This document shows, piece by piece, positions 12,210-23,803 of a DNA stretch of 64,000 bases. The notes below the pieces were generated by a model. That model saw only the letters and a program-made list of their open reading frames with translations. It did no database searches and was not told where the DNA came from. The first letter of the stretch is position 1. Every line of letters starts with the position of its first letter. Location of the stretch: NCBI GenBank assembly GCA_021234155.1, contig JAJEKV010000041.1, forward strand, positions 10,501,018 to 10,565,017, written 5' to 3'. Origin of the DNA: Isoetes taiwanensis (lineage: Eukaryota > Streptophyta > Lycopodiopsida > Isoetales > Isoetaceae). Both the position numbers and the translations under genes were made by a program.

Positions 12210-12499
12210 ATACAGAGACTCGCTTCAAGTCGTCATGCATGATCTAATATCATCCCATTTTCTTTTCTTTCAAATTTGGCAGGTGTTTGTATAGATGTCC
12301 CACAACTTCATGACTGTCTAAAATCTGTCATTGTGCAGGCTTGGCCCTTTTGGATTACTGGTTGCATGAAAGTGGTTTGGGCGTTTTGTTCGCTGATATA
12401 TAACGCTGGAATCCCAGGCATCTTTGGTTAACCGCTGGGGTATGGTTTGAACATACTCCCCAAGCTAGTATAGCGAGAATACGTAGTTCCCGCGTATTT

Positions 12500-12600
12500 G
12501 CTTATGCCTTTTGGGTATAAATATGACACATCACTTTATGAATGAATTAGCGATTGCATTAATTTTGTTGTAAGCTAATGGTGGCTGTGTTGTTTGTTGT
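12500..12600 (+). repeat. Related LTR remnant in opposite orientation
   Basis: The stretch GCCTTTTGGGTATAAATA followed by a degraded ATTAATT region resembles the reverse complement of the TATA-proximal part of LTRs 1-5. It is a short diverged fragment of a related LTR pointing the other way. Its outer ends cannot be placed. The rest of 12210-12839 shows nothing else recognisable. Confidence 0.45.
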
Positions 12601-12839
12601 TAGGGTGGAGCCTGACCTAAACCTCATTGGAATTTGGGGCTTGACACCGTGGTAGGGGACGAAATGTTGGGGTGGTTAATGACGATGGCGTTCGCCGTAA
12701 ATTAGGACGGTAGGCGCTGGTTTGAAACACACTCCAACCCCAATTTGCCCCACCAATGACCATTGCCGGTCTTGGCAGATATACATCTTTTGATCCTTTA
12801 TAAGATCACTTGCCAAAGTTGTTGCAGTATTTATATGCT

Positions 12840-14440
12840 TAACCCCGATACCATCGTCATTCAGATTATTCTCGGGCTGTGCTTATGTTCAACGGTCGAA
12901 ACTGCGGAGGCCTAGCCACCGGCCTCTGCTAATCTCGCTGACTTTGCAAGAACCTTAATGGTTTATGGTCTCAGATAGACGATAAACTGCGCGCGGGTTT
13001 CTTGTTCGTCTCCACTATGCAAGTAGTGCTCGCTTTAATCGCATGCACAATGGCTAACAATTGCTCATAGGCGACTCCTTTCCAACATGACTTGCTTTTA
13101 CTTTCATAAGCCACAACGTCCTTTGCTACATTAATACCGCTCAATGCTTGCCCATTGCCGCGGAGTATAGACCTCGAATGCCTTCATTCAAGTCTCCGGT
13201 GACCTTCTAACACAGATCTTAATCAACATGTCCTTAATGCATCGAAAAAGCCTCTTGTCGCCCCCCCCAAAAACTAAATCGCGGATCTTTTCAAAGACCG
13301 TTGAGGGCAGCTACCACTTTGGGAGAACATTTGCCAAAAGTGCGATTAAGTTGCTGCTAACCCCAAAAACCACGCAATTCGAGAACGTTTTTCGGTGGAC
13401 CATTGTTGTACTACTTGTACCTTGATAGGGAAGCGACACACACCTTCTTAGAAAGGATATATTCAAATGAAAACCAACTATTTAAAGAAGTCACATTTGG
13501 AGATCTTTGCATAGAGTTTGTGTTCTGTAAAATTAAGCACTTGTTCCAAGTGAGCTTAAATGTTCTTCAATAGTTTGGGAGTAGATGAGAGTATCATCTA
13601 AAAATACCTCTACAAACTTGTCCAAATGCTCAAAGAATATCGATTCATTAATCGCATACGCGTTGAGCATTTTAAGACCAAAGGGCATAACCGTAAACTC
13701 ATAATGGCCTTGATGAGTTCAATGCGCCGTCTTAATTAGCCCCTTCCTCGATGATATTAACTGATGATATCCGCCGTTTTTTACCCTGAACCATTTTGCT
13801 CCCCCAAGATGATCCATTATCATCGGCTCTAGGTAAAGGATATATATCCTTTATAGTTGTTTTGTTATGCCCCAGAATTTATGCACATCTTAACGAAAGC
13901 AATCAGAGACTCGCCAAGAAAAGGTGATTTATCTTGCATAAAACCTTTGCTTAAAACCTTTCACTTGCTTTTTTAACCCTTCAAGCTCTAGAGGACTTAA
14001 CCGGTGGGGAGAATCGCGTGCCATGGCTTTAACCCCGTGTTCAAGCTCAATTTTGTGCTCTACACCCCACGAGGGTGGTGGCCCCTCGTAACTCTTTTTC
14101 TCGGGAAACACATCACCGAAAAGTATTCAAAAGGCCTTTCACTCTTTGATCTACTTCTGAATTTACCCCAATGTTAACCACTAACAAGTTCTGTGATTTA
14201 AAAAAAAAATCATTTAAGGAACCGCCATTGATTTAACAAAAAATCATTATTCTTAAATACATTAAAAGAAAGAGCATTTGTATTAACTTTGAAAACCTTT
14301 TTTAGCTTTGAGTGGCTGAGATGAGTCTACTAGACTCATGCGGTAAACCTTGAACACTAACTACTTCACTTGATCTACGATTGAAAATCAAGGTGTGTAT
14401 TGGCCATAGAATTCATGCCTAGAATGACATCATAAGCGCT
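12840..14440 (-). pseudogene. pol: Decayed Ty3 pol: RNase H, RT, protease remnant
   Basis: Read from right to left it gives a protease-end segment (a YDVILGMN-like piece near 14400), the pre-RT and RT start (60-codon open frame 13929-14111 with HKIELEHG and the LSPLELEGLKKQ helix), the palm with MPFGL near 13690 and the catalytic FLDD near 13593-13601, the connection or thumb near 13300-13400, and an RNase H tail with DHKPL-like sequence near 12960. Frames shift many times and stops occur, so it is non-functional. Integrase is absent. It is too diverged to be an obvious copy of the 58-62 kb chromovirus. Confidence 0.78.
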
Positions 14441-16860
14441 TCAACTATAATATCTCAGCAGTTGTTGGTATTAGTGCATTGCATTGCATCCAAATTTCGA
14501 TGCTACAAAAAAGTAAACCGGGGTCTTATTCCGTGAGCTTTATTGAACCAAGAGCAATTTTCATCCTTGCATTCCATGAAAGAACAGTCTATTATCTTTT
14601 ACGTAATGCAACATCTACGTGTTCCTTTGGAAATACTCATACAACAAGTAATATTCTTCATTATCACAACAAAACCATTCAATTGAGGAATATTGATGTG
14701 ATGCAATTAGAAAATGTTTCAAATAATTGTTTGAAATGCCATCTTCCATGATAAGTAAAAATGACATAATGAAGTCTTTATCTTGTTTATTGCCTGGACC
14801 TCCGTAATAAACATGCTTTGTCACAAAAGAAAGGCTAAAAGATCAAATTTTGTAGAAGATGAAATTACCGACATTTTGGGAACTTCTATAAAAATAATCA
14901 GTCGACATTGAACCCCTTTGAATCCCTATACATGATTTGCCTAAAGCATTTAAGTTGATGCCTTGTAGAATTCTGCTTTGTACTAGGATTTGATTAGGTT
15001 GTCAAAGCAAATGGAACTCTGGCAAAAACTCCCCCTTCCCGAATGAGTTGGATCATAAAAATCAATATTGTCGATTACTACGTGCTTGTTTACAAATTAT
15101 GAACTGACACCAAGTTGGATGTCACACAAATCCAACCCTATAAGGGCACTATAGTATTTCTAGGCTACCCAAGAATTTTCGACAATTCCATTCATAGCAT
15201 ATGGATCTTTTCTGAAGGGAAAGTTATAGGAATGCCCTTACATTTTCAAGAGTTTATAAAAATGGCCCTATACTTTCTTAATCTATTAAATGCCTCTTAT
15301 GTTATTTCTATGCTCCATATTTTCGGCATGAAGTCCAAAAGACGATTCCTATGCAATTTATGAAAATGATTATAGAGATCAATCTCCATATAAAAACTTG
15401 AGAGCCCGTTTCAAAGGTTTAATCCATATTTTGAAGAACTACAATGCCTATTTCTCGATAAAGTTCCCAAAAGATCATTTTCCATCCGCTTTTTGAAGGT
15501 GGAGGGAGATTTTTATTGGTAGGACCCTTTTTTTTTCGAAGGTCCCAATTTAGGTCCTTTTTTGTGGCCTTCTTATTCCGCCCCGATGGATTGGGGCCGA
15601 TAATTTAATCCCGTTTTGGCGAGGAGGATAGGGCGATGAACTGGCGCGGATGAGGCTCAAAGATGCTTGTTTGCATTTTTGAGCACGCTGGTCACTTCGC
15701 ATTTGGGCCTTAACGTATGCTTGCTTTGGGTTTTGGACTGACCGCAAACCCTACGTGCTTCAGATGCTATTATGACTGCCGGATTCGACTGCATATTCAA
15801 ACCTTGGGCGGCTGTTCTTGGTGTCAGAAATAAGTTTAGATTCAGGACTTCAATTTTGAACAGGCGGGTCTCATTCGGAAGTTTATGGTGTTGTGTTGTT
15901 TCGGAGCCCTCGAGTCATTATCTCCAATTGTCTAGTATCATCATTTATCGCAAGGTTTTTCCCTTGAAAACCTTTTTGAGGCAGGGGTTTTTTAATCCTA
16001 GTAGTAATGATTGTACTAGCCCATTGTATGGGTCCCATGACCTATTGGTCTCCGTGGACGTTAAAAAAATCTATTCTATTTTATCATTAAATCAGATGTT
16101 TGCATGCTTTTTATGTAATGGTTGGTATTAAGGGGTTCGAACTCCTCGCCGTGAAATCTTCCTGTATAGCTGGTTGGTCCGTTTGTTTGTTGCTTGTTTC
16201 TTATTTAGGATGTCGTCCCAAATTTGTGTACACTTGATTCATTGTTTCTTCTATCTCCGGGATGTTTGTTGCTTCACCGAGGTTTTCAAGGTTGGGGTTT
16301 GGGCCATTCGAATGCCCTGCATTTTGTGTATTTATTCGTGATTCTTAACAAATTCAATGGTTTATAATCCAATGGTTTAGCAAAAAAATTAAATAATAAG
16401 GTATGGGTTAGAGATAAGGTATAAAATTAGCCTCGATTTAGTATCTATTGGCGAGGAGTCCAATCTTGCTTGTATATGGAATCTTCATGCATACACGAAA
16501 CGAGGGTCATTTCTTAGGGCATTCTTCATAGTTTCCATAAAGCGTATGGGTATTTATAAAATTCCCTTTTTTTATATTTCGGTTTTCCTCCATGATTCTT
16601 TTCATTTTTAAAGCGTGGGTTTTAACCCCCTGCCCAATTTCCTCGCATTCTTAGCTATGCCAATGTCGTACCGTCACAATTTGTTTTAATCTCAACCGAT
16701 TAAATCTAATAATTTATGAATCATCGGTTATGAAAAAATAGAAAACCCGATAATTCCTTCCGCATGTCGTGGCCCTAACCATTCGAATGCGTGCATTCCC
16801 CGTGCATGTTGCCTTCAAATCCTTCCAATCTGGCAAGCTAGAATCCTTCCTTGACCCCTG
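14441..16860. other. Unassigned decayed repeat DNA
   Basis: Could include the gag end of the minus-strand Ty3 fragment on its left, but no gag motif can be read. Open frames up to 119 codons (15772-16131 plus, 14479-14751 plus, 14615-14824 minus) lack recognisable domains. A T-run lies near 15528. I see no gene here. Confidence 0.4.
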
Positions 16861-16861
16861 A

Positions 16862-17281
16862 ATGGCAAGTTCGTCTCACCATTATCGGCCTCAACACAAG
16901 GGCTTTAACCACGTTTACGCCGAACGGGTCTCTTTACCCATTTCCCTCGCTCTTTGCCGATTTATTTTGAACACATGTCATCTTCTCCGCGACTTGGGCC
17001 TGGATCAACAACAAATGCCTGCTAATCCGTCTACAAAAGTCCGACCTCGAGCTCTTTACATCCAGTATTTTTTCTTTTTTCTCTTCGGCTCTCCTGAAAG
17101 ATGTCTAAATATCGAATCTTCTGGTAAGAATCCTGCTGGTTTAGGGATTTTCAAGCTCCTTCTTGCAAATGCTCATATGAAATGTTTGTTTTATTGCTTT
17201 GTGAAGAGCTCTTTATTACAAATGCTCTTTAAAAGTGAGATGCCCATTTATCTTTTGAAAGATCCACTCATTCATGTTTGA
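16862..17281 (+). CDS. Unrecognised 139-codon open frame
   Basis: The longest open frame between the Ty3 fragment and the LINE. The product would be rich in Leu, Ser and aromatic residues, with an FFFFLF stretch near residue 70, and has no motif I recognise. The surroundings are decayed repeats and no splice or promoter context supports it. It may be chance, or a scrap of a mobile element. Confidence 0.2.
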   Translation: MASSSHHYRPQHKGFNHVYAERVSLPISLALCRFILNTCHLLRDLGLDQQQMPANPSTKVRPRALYIQYFFFFLFGSPERCLNIESSGKNPAGLGIFKLLLANAHMKCLFYCFVKSSLLQMLFKSEMPIYLLKDPLIHV

Positions 17282-19239
17282 AAAAGATCCGTAATAAACT
17301 TTCTCTTTTAAAGCTTACATGGTCATGGTGATCTTTGAAGATCGTAAAGGAAGCTTTTATGGCTCAAGCTCTTGGAGCTTGTCATCTTTAAGCCCATTAA
17401 AGCTTTTCTACTTCCCTACTAGTATAGAAAGGTGTTTATGCCCTAAATGGTTGCTTGTGGCTTGGGTGCCAAGCTTGGGATTTTCGACATTGTCATTGAG
17501 CACAGACGAGGCCCTTCACAATCTGACACCTTGGATTTTCTAGTTCATGCTTATAACATTGCGGGGAAAGTTAAGCAGCGGTGAAGACCAAGCATATCGG
17601 AATCAACCCTAGCCCAATGGAAGTTCTTGGACCCTCAAAAATTAGAAGGAAGCATAAAATGGGTGCTAGAGCGAGGTCAGGATCTTGATAGCTTGGAAGC
17701 CGGGGAGCCGAAGGTGCAAGCTTTTAGCTAGAGAGCTATACATGGTTATGAAGAATGCCTTGCGATGCTAGTACAAGATTGGTATTCCGAGGATTGGATG
17801 CTCAAGGCCATGTTAAGGGCGGACAATGGCTTCCCGATTACGGTCTCAAGGTGTTATGCAAACAAACACTAGTGCATTTACTTCTTGAGGTTGTAGCTTC
17901 TATAAATGCCCCATGCAAGACATCCCATATTGGATGATAGATAGAACATATGACTTTTGTAAAGGTCCTTCCTTTTCAAAAGCATAAGATCAGGATAATG
18001 AAAGGCTGTTGGAAAAGCTAAGAAAGACCAGGCATAAGCTCATCTATAAAACGTTCTGGATAAATGGAAAATACAGGAAGTTCAGCATTTCTAGTCATCT
18101 ACTATAGAGCTTGAGGCAGAGACTTCAAAGGATGATAACCAGGCCAGAATCTATCTTTCAAGTATGAAAGGGTGCAATTGGAATGATCTAAAATGAATTA
18201 CATCAAATGTTAACACTTTTTCACATTTGGAAGCTTTGGAGTTGTCCACAAAGCAAGCTGGCTTGGATTAGCAGTTGTAGTGAAGGTAGTCTCAATGGAA
18301 AAAGAGACTGATTTTTGGAACGAGGCAGCTCCAATGATGAGACTTCAGCATCAGTGAATTGTGCAGCTCTTCCACTGCTCTAGTGGCCTTGACTGGGAAG
18401 AAGGTTTTATAAGAGAAGCTCTCAGACTATGGACTGCCTAAAACAAAACCGTGGATCAAATGGAGCTTTGGGACATTCAAGGCTGCGTTATTGGAGAGCA
18501 CCGAAGTTTTGGACTCCAGAGAAGTTAGAGATGAAAAATGCGTAAGCGTTGTTCAGCCACAAGGTAGATGTTTCTGATTTTGCATGGTCTCATTTACGAG
18601 TTATTGACTACCTGACAGCCATTTCGAGACAATATAAAACTCTTTTAGGATTATAGGAATGTAGGCGAGGAGACTAGAGCTCCTCAAGTTAATTGTCCCT
18701 CTCTATTTAGCCACATTCATAAAAATGTCTTCCGCATCAACATCGGACATGAGACCATCATCTTCACAAGTATGTCAGTATGCTTAGGAGCTTCATGTGT
18801 TTAGTAATGAGAAGCTCTTGTCACGGAAGCATCCATAGAAGAGACTATCACAAAGATATTACATTGGCAATCTCTTCAAAAAGTGGGTTTTTAAGTTTTT
18901 ATAGAAGTCCTAAAATCCTATTCCATACACAGGCAAATCCTCTCATTATGCTTTTAACCAATTCAATTAAGTAAGTTAGAAAAGAACACGGCCGCGGGAA
19001 GTGGCAATATTAGTAGCAGATCTCTCGCAATTAGATTGGACCTAATCATGATTTTGATTGGGCTTCGGATGCGGGATGGTAGCCGCCAGATTATTAACCG
19101 GTTCTTTCGATGACACTTTTCCTCTTCTTGGTGGCGTAAGAGAGAATTTTGCATGAAGGGTTTCTTTGGATACTTTCTCCTTGGCCCAGGGCATTCTTCG
19201 AATTGGGGTAAGTGCTCCGCATTATGGGCCCAGTGACTC
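17282..19239. other. Unassigned region, possibly upstream LINE remnant
   Basis: No recognisable domain on either strand. The right part (about 18980-19239) may be an eroded continuation of the LINE that is clear from 19240, since coding-like pieces run into it on the same strand. No gene is supported. Confidence 0.35.
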
Positions 19240-20897
19240 GCCTCCCCCTTTGTTTGGCTCTATTCCCTTGGAAGGTGCTTCCGGGTAATGTGTGTACTAA
19301 AGTCGTTGGGTATTCCCTTTGGAGGGGATGTTTCCATGGGGAGGGTGTGGGATGAGATTTTCGCGGGGTTCGTAAAACACCTCAATTGGTGGAAGGGTAG
19401 CAAGTTGTCCATGGCGTGTAGGATCACTGCCATTGCCAAACGGTACTTTGTAGCACTCATGTGTATCAAGACATCTGCGATGTTAGTTCACGAGGGTAAG
19501 ATCTGGGCTTTGGATAAGATTGTTCGAAATTTTGTGTGGGCCCGGGAATGATGAAGGGGTTGTTAAAGGGGCTCGGGGAGGAGGGGGGGCTTGGCCATTC
19601 CGGATTTGGCACTTGCATAATAAGGTGTTGGTCTCCAAGTTTTTTGGAGCATTATGCGGATGGAGCATCTTCTCCTGGTGCTTGGCGCTATTGTTCGCGA
19701 TCTCTTAGCCATTGTGTGTGGCGTTTGGGAAGCCGGCTGGTGCATGTGGAGTTGCCTCGGGTAATGTTGTATAGTCTCCCGGCCTTTCCCACATGCATCC
19801 CCTTTTCACTCTGGTGGCGGGCTTGGGATCATGTCGTGTGCTCTTCCAAATTTAGATTATGCCTGGTTTATCACCACTCTTCTCCTTTCTTGTGGGTTTC
19901 TACTCCCTGGCAAGACTCTGCCCTTTGGCCACCGTGCATGCTCTGACGCTAGCCCGTTTGAGGCGAAGCTGCTGGCTCACCTTGGAGGATTGGTATTGGG
20001 GTGGTCAGCTAGCCGTGGAAGTTCTTTTCGAAGCTCACTTTCTACCAGGGGCGCTGGACCCAAGCTACCGGGGAACAAGTGGCCGGGGAGTATTCCGCTA
20101 CACATACCTATAGTCCCTCGGGGATGATGTGGTGGTGCAGGTTTGCAAGGTTCATCCCGGGATGTTGTGTCTTCTTGTTTTGTGCGGGTCTTTAGGGGCC
20201 GGGCTATTCATGACACACTTGCCCCCTTCGGGCAAAGTGGTCTCTCGCAGCTTCCTGGTTCTCGATGGCGTCGGTTTGGGCGTGGACATGGTGCTCATTT
20301 CCCCCACGAAGGTTATGGTATACTGTGGCCAGGTGGTGCACAGTACATGAGGTGAATGCCTTGTGAGTGATTTACTTAGGCGGGTGTGAGCCCTCTCTGC
20401 CCTTATTTGTGGCCTTCGCCATTGAGGCGTGGAGCATTATGCAGTTTTATGCCTGCCCTCACTTGCAGTACACTGGGATTGGAGTTAGGAGCTTGTTTCC
20501 GAATTGAATTGACTATGCTTGATTGCTTCTTCATGTGTATCACAGTGCTTAGCGCTCTTGTAATGACAAGCCTTGCATCTGTCGCGTGGCTTGGTTGGTG
20601 TGGCTGATTTAGGCAGCGGTTGTGGATCTTCGGGGATTGGCTGACCTGCGGCCTCTCTGATTCCCACCGACTCGGATACAGCTATTTCAAAAGCTTTGCA
20701 GGGGACTTCTTAGGTGTTGTAGATGGTGATGGTGGTTTGTGCAATTAGAGTTGTAGTTGTAGTTTTACGTGAGTTTGTTGTGAGTGTCGAGGTATTGCTG
20801 TCCCTTTGGGGGCGGTTCTCCTCCTCACTTGCTTTGTAACATTACCATTCTTTTAATATATTGATGACACAATTCTTCAAAAAAAAAAAAAAAAAAC
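19240..20897 (+). mobile_element. 5'-truncated LINE (L1-like) with poly(A) tail
   Basis: The frame at 19288-19551 holds the post-palm part of a plant LINE reverse transcriptase: LGIPFG, a W-DEIF segment, LNWWKGSKLS, then GRIT-like ACRITAIAKRYF and the W-IVRNFVWAR block. A shifted frame continues with the LHNKVLVSKFF block near 19611-19650. The C-terminal zinc-finger region to about 20640 is frameshifted. After a short AT-rich 3' UTR the element ends in a 19-base A run at 20879-20897. The first two thirds (endonuclease and RT palm) are missing. Non-functional. Confidence 0.8.
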
Positions 20898-20904
20898 AAG
20901 CTTG

Positions 20905-22170
20905 AGGTTTGCTGAATAAATATAGTATAGGGATGTGTTCGGAAAAGAGCGTCAGGAAGGAGTACCATTGAGAAAATCTCACGGGATAAAGTGGAACCGG
21001 GGACTAAGGTGGCCAGCCATATAGACCAAGCCCCCTGAACAGAAGAAGGTCAAAACAAATTCAAGAATTGCTCCAAAAGGGTTTCATAAGGCCTAGTAAG
21101 TCACCATTTGGGGTGCTGTCATCTTTGTAAAGAAAAGGATGGGAAGATGCATGTGTATCGATTAAAGGCTTTGAATAAAAGCCACTATTAAAGATAAGCT
21201 ACCCAATGCCTAGAATTGATGATATCATAGATGGAATTCTTTGGGGCAAACATTTCTCAAGCTTGACCTAAGAAGTGGATATCATCAAATTAGCATTAGG
21301 GAAGGAGATGACCCAAAGCGGCCTTTTGAACCAACCAAGGGCATTATGAATTTGTGGTCATGCCCTTTGGATTAAAATGCCCCAACCACATTTATCTTGG
21401 TGATGAACAACTTGTTTTCAAGGGTATCTAGACAAATTCACCCGAATATTCTGGATGATATTCGATTTACCCTAGGAGTAAAAGAAAGCGCTTGGAACTC
21501 TTGGAAAGGTATTGATAATGCTCAGGGAGCACAAACTTTATGCCAAAATTTCCAAATGTGAATTTTTAAAAAACAAGTAGCATACAGGACATATAGTCTT
21601 GGAAAAGAGGTTTGGCCTAGATCGGACAAAGTATGAGCTATAAGGGGAATGGCTAGAACATAGATGTTCAGATGTAAAAGTTTCTTGGGCTTAGCCACTT
21701 TTATAGGAAATTCATTCCAAAGTTTTTAAAATTAAGGCTGTCCCCATTCTGAACATACTTAAGAAAGGGCAACCCTTTGTATGGGGGAAGGAGCAAAGAT
21801 GTCCTTTGAGCAGATCAAGGATTTACTTTCAAGTGAACCAATTCGATAATTGCAGTTTAAATTTGCCCTTTGAAGTTTATCTTTGGCATGTGGACAAGCT
21901 TTGGGGCGGTTCTAATGCAACAAAGGGGCATGTTGTGGGCTGGGTTGGTAATTAAATTAAATGCCAAAAGAACTATGCCATATATATGACAAGAGTTGTT
22001 AGCCATAGTTCATGCCTTAAAACTTAAGGCGGCATTACTTAAGGTCGGGGACCAATAAAGAGAGCCACACAAGTTAATTGTGTTCAGCGATCATAAACCA
22101 TTGAAATTTCTACAAAAAGCGGAAATAAGTCTTAGACAAGCATCTTTGGTTGGATTTCTTACATGAATTT
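20905..22170 (+). pseudogene. pol: Ty3 pol, left half: RT and RNase H (interrupted by array 2)
   Basis: Begins in the pre-RT segment (LLNKYSDVF-like near 20915). It continues with the RT fingers (LPMPRIDDII near 21208), the catalytic LDD near 21449, KLYAKISKCEF-like sequence near 21535, RNase H with a DHKPLKFL motif near 22092, and a WLDFLH-like end at 22150-22165. Several one-base shifts and stops make it non-functional. At 22170 the frame is cut by LTR3; it resumes at 40402 with the missing end of RNase H, and the codon phase is restored if the insert is removed. Confidence 0.85.
22166..22170. other. Target site duplication, left copy (aattt)
   Basis: Five bases directly before the TG of LTR3. 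The identical five bases follow the CA of LTR5 at 40402-40406. Five bp is the usual duplication length for Ty3-type integration. Confidence 0.85.
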
Positions 22171-23783
22171 TGTGGCTCTCCGAATATATCACGGCTCGGG
22201 ACGTATACATCTGAGGGGACTTCCCCCTCCCATGGCAATCGACTTTACCATGAGCGGGGCCCTCCGTCTAACTTCTAACCATCGGATAGAAGATGCGGGG
22301 TGAAGGACACGAGAGGTGTCATTGTTACGCCTTCAATGGGACTCTAAGTCGGCGGAGGCGTGAATACATGTTAGCATGCTCTGACATAAATACATAAATA
22401 ACCACCACGAGAGGGGTGGCACATCCATCAAGTACTAGCGGCAAAGAAGATGCATCTAGTCCTAAGGAAAACACCCCAAACCCCGGGTTCTACCCGGCTT
22501 TCCGGACTCACGTGAGGATGGGTGGCTCGGTCTCAAGAGATGTGAGGGAGGTATAACTTTGGCGTTAGCTGGCATAGAGCGATTGGCTAGGGTTGTCACT
22601 CCATCCGCCCCTGGGTGTGCACACTTTGCGGATGAGCTGAATCAAGCTATGCGTGCCATTGTAGCTAAGGAGGAGCGCAATCCCAAGGAATCACCCCAGG
22701 GACCTCGGGTGCATCCCGGTCCGATGGGGCAGGTCGGAGAAGTGTCCCTTCGAGTCGCAGTGAATCCATACGCGGTGAGCTAGAAGGACAAGTCTTGCCT
22801 CCAGCGACCCCGCGTGCGTACCCGACTTACTCCCCTAACTTTATCTTCAAAAAGTACAAGATGCCTCATGCGGGTCATACCTCGTACCCGAGTGTCGGGA
22901 CCATACCAAACCCTCTCGTGGCCAAGCTATTAGGCCTAGCTCCTTTGAAGGAGTCCAGTAGCCTTTTATGCTCAGTGAGACCCCACCCCACACTTCATCA
23001 CTCGCCCCTTATCACGGTGCTTCAATGTTTGCCATAGATTCCACGGCTCGGTGGGATCTTGTACGAGCATCTAATGGGAATATCTGGGGATCTATCTAGG
23101 AGCTTACTACAATATGGGCTCGAGCTCTCTACCCCCATAATCCCCATCTCAGGAGTGCTAACTAAGCAAAGAGCGCTAAACCATCAAGCAAAGCACATAC
23201 GAGGAGACTAGAGATAAGAATACTCACCATATCAATCAAGGGTTAGCCTAACGGGTAAACCATAGAAAAGCAGAGAGAGAACACACCCTGGAGGCTCGCT
23301 ATAGATCAACAAAAGAAGCCTAACGAGCTAATCTACTAGAATCACAACTAAGCTAACTATGTACTACTTAGGAACCATAGCTAGCTCTCTACTATCCTAC
23401 AGGTGTCGTCATCATACGGATGGAGCAGGGGTCGAACAACATCTCGGGGTTGGGCAGCATCTCCTCCTCCATCTCCAATTGCCCCAAATCGAATTGGGGC
23501 AAATTGAGTGCAACCCGCCAATTTGGGTGTCCCAAATTGGAAACTACTGCCTTGCCCAATCGATTTGGGCGGTGGCATGCTAACTATTATACCTTTAATA
23601 ATTAAACCCCTTTAATTATTGGGTTAAACCTAATTTCGAATTAGGGTTAAGGTTAGTTTTCCACTTTAATAATTAATGGTTAACATAGCTAACCTTAGCT
23701 TAAGAATAATTAATGTACCATTAATTATTCATAGTAATATGTCATGTATTTATACCCAAAAGTATAAATCATTGGGGCAATCA
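22171..23783 (-). repeat. LTR3 (left outer LTR of array 2)
   Basis: About 1.61 kb. It begins TGTGGCTCTCC where other copies read TGTGACGCTCC and ends just before the polypurine complement at 23784. It resembles LTR1 in small variants (GGGTTGGGCAGC and GCTAACTATT). Several differences from other LTRs fall at CTG, CAG or CCG triplets. Confidence 0.88.
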
Positions 23784-23803
23784 TTCTCCCACCTTAGAAA
23801 TGA

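Noticed and set aside
19536-19946. 136-codon plus-strand frame as a separate protein
   Set aside because: It is an out-of-phase shadow of the LINE reverse transcriptase tail.
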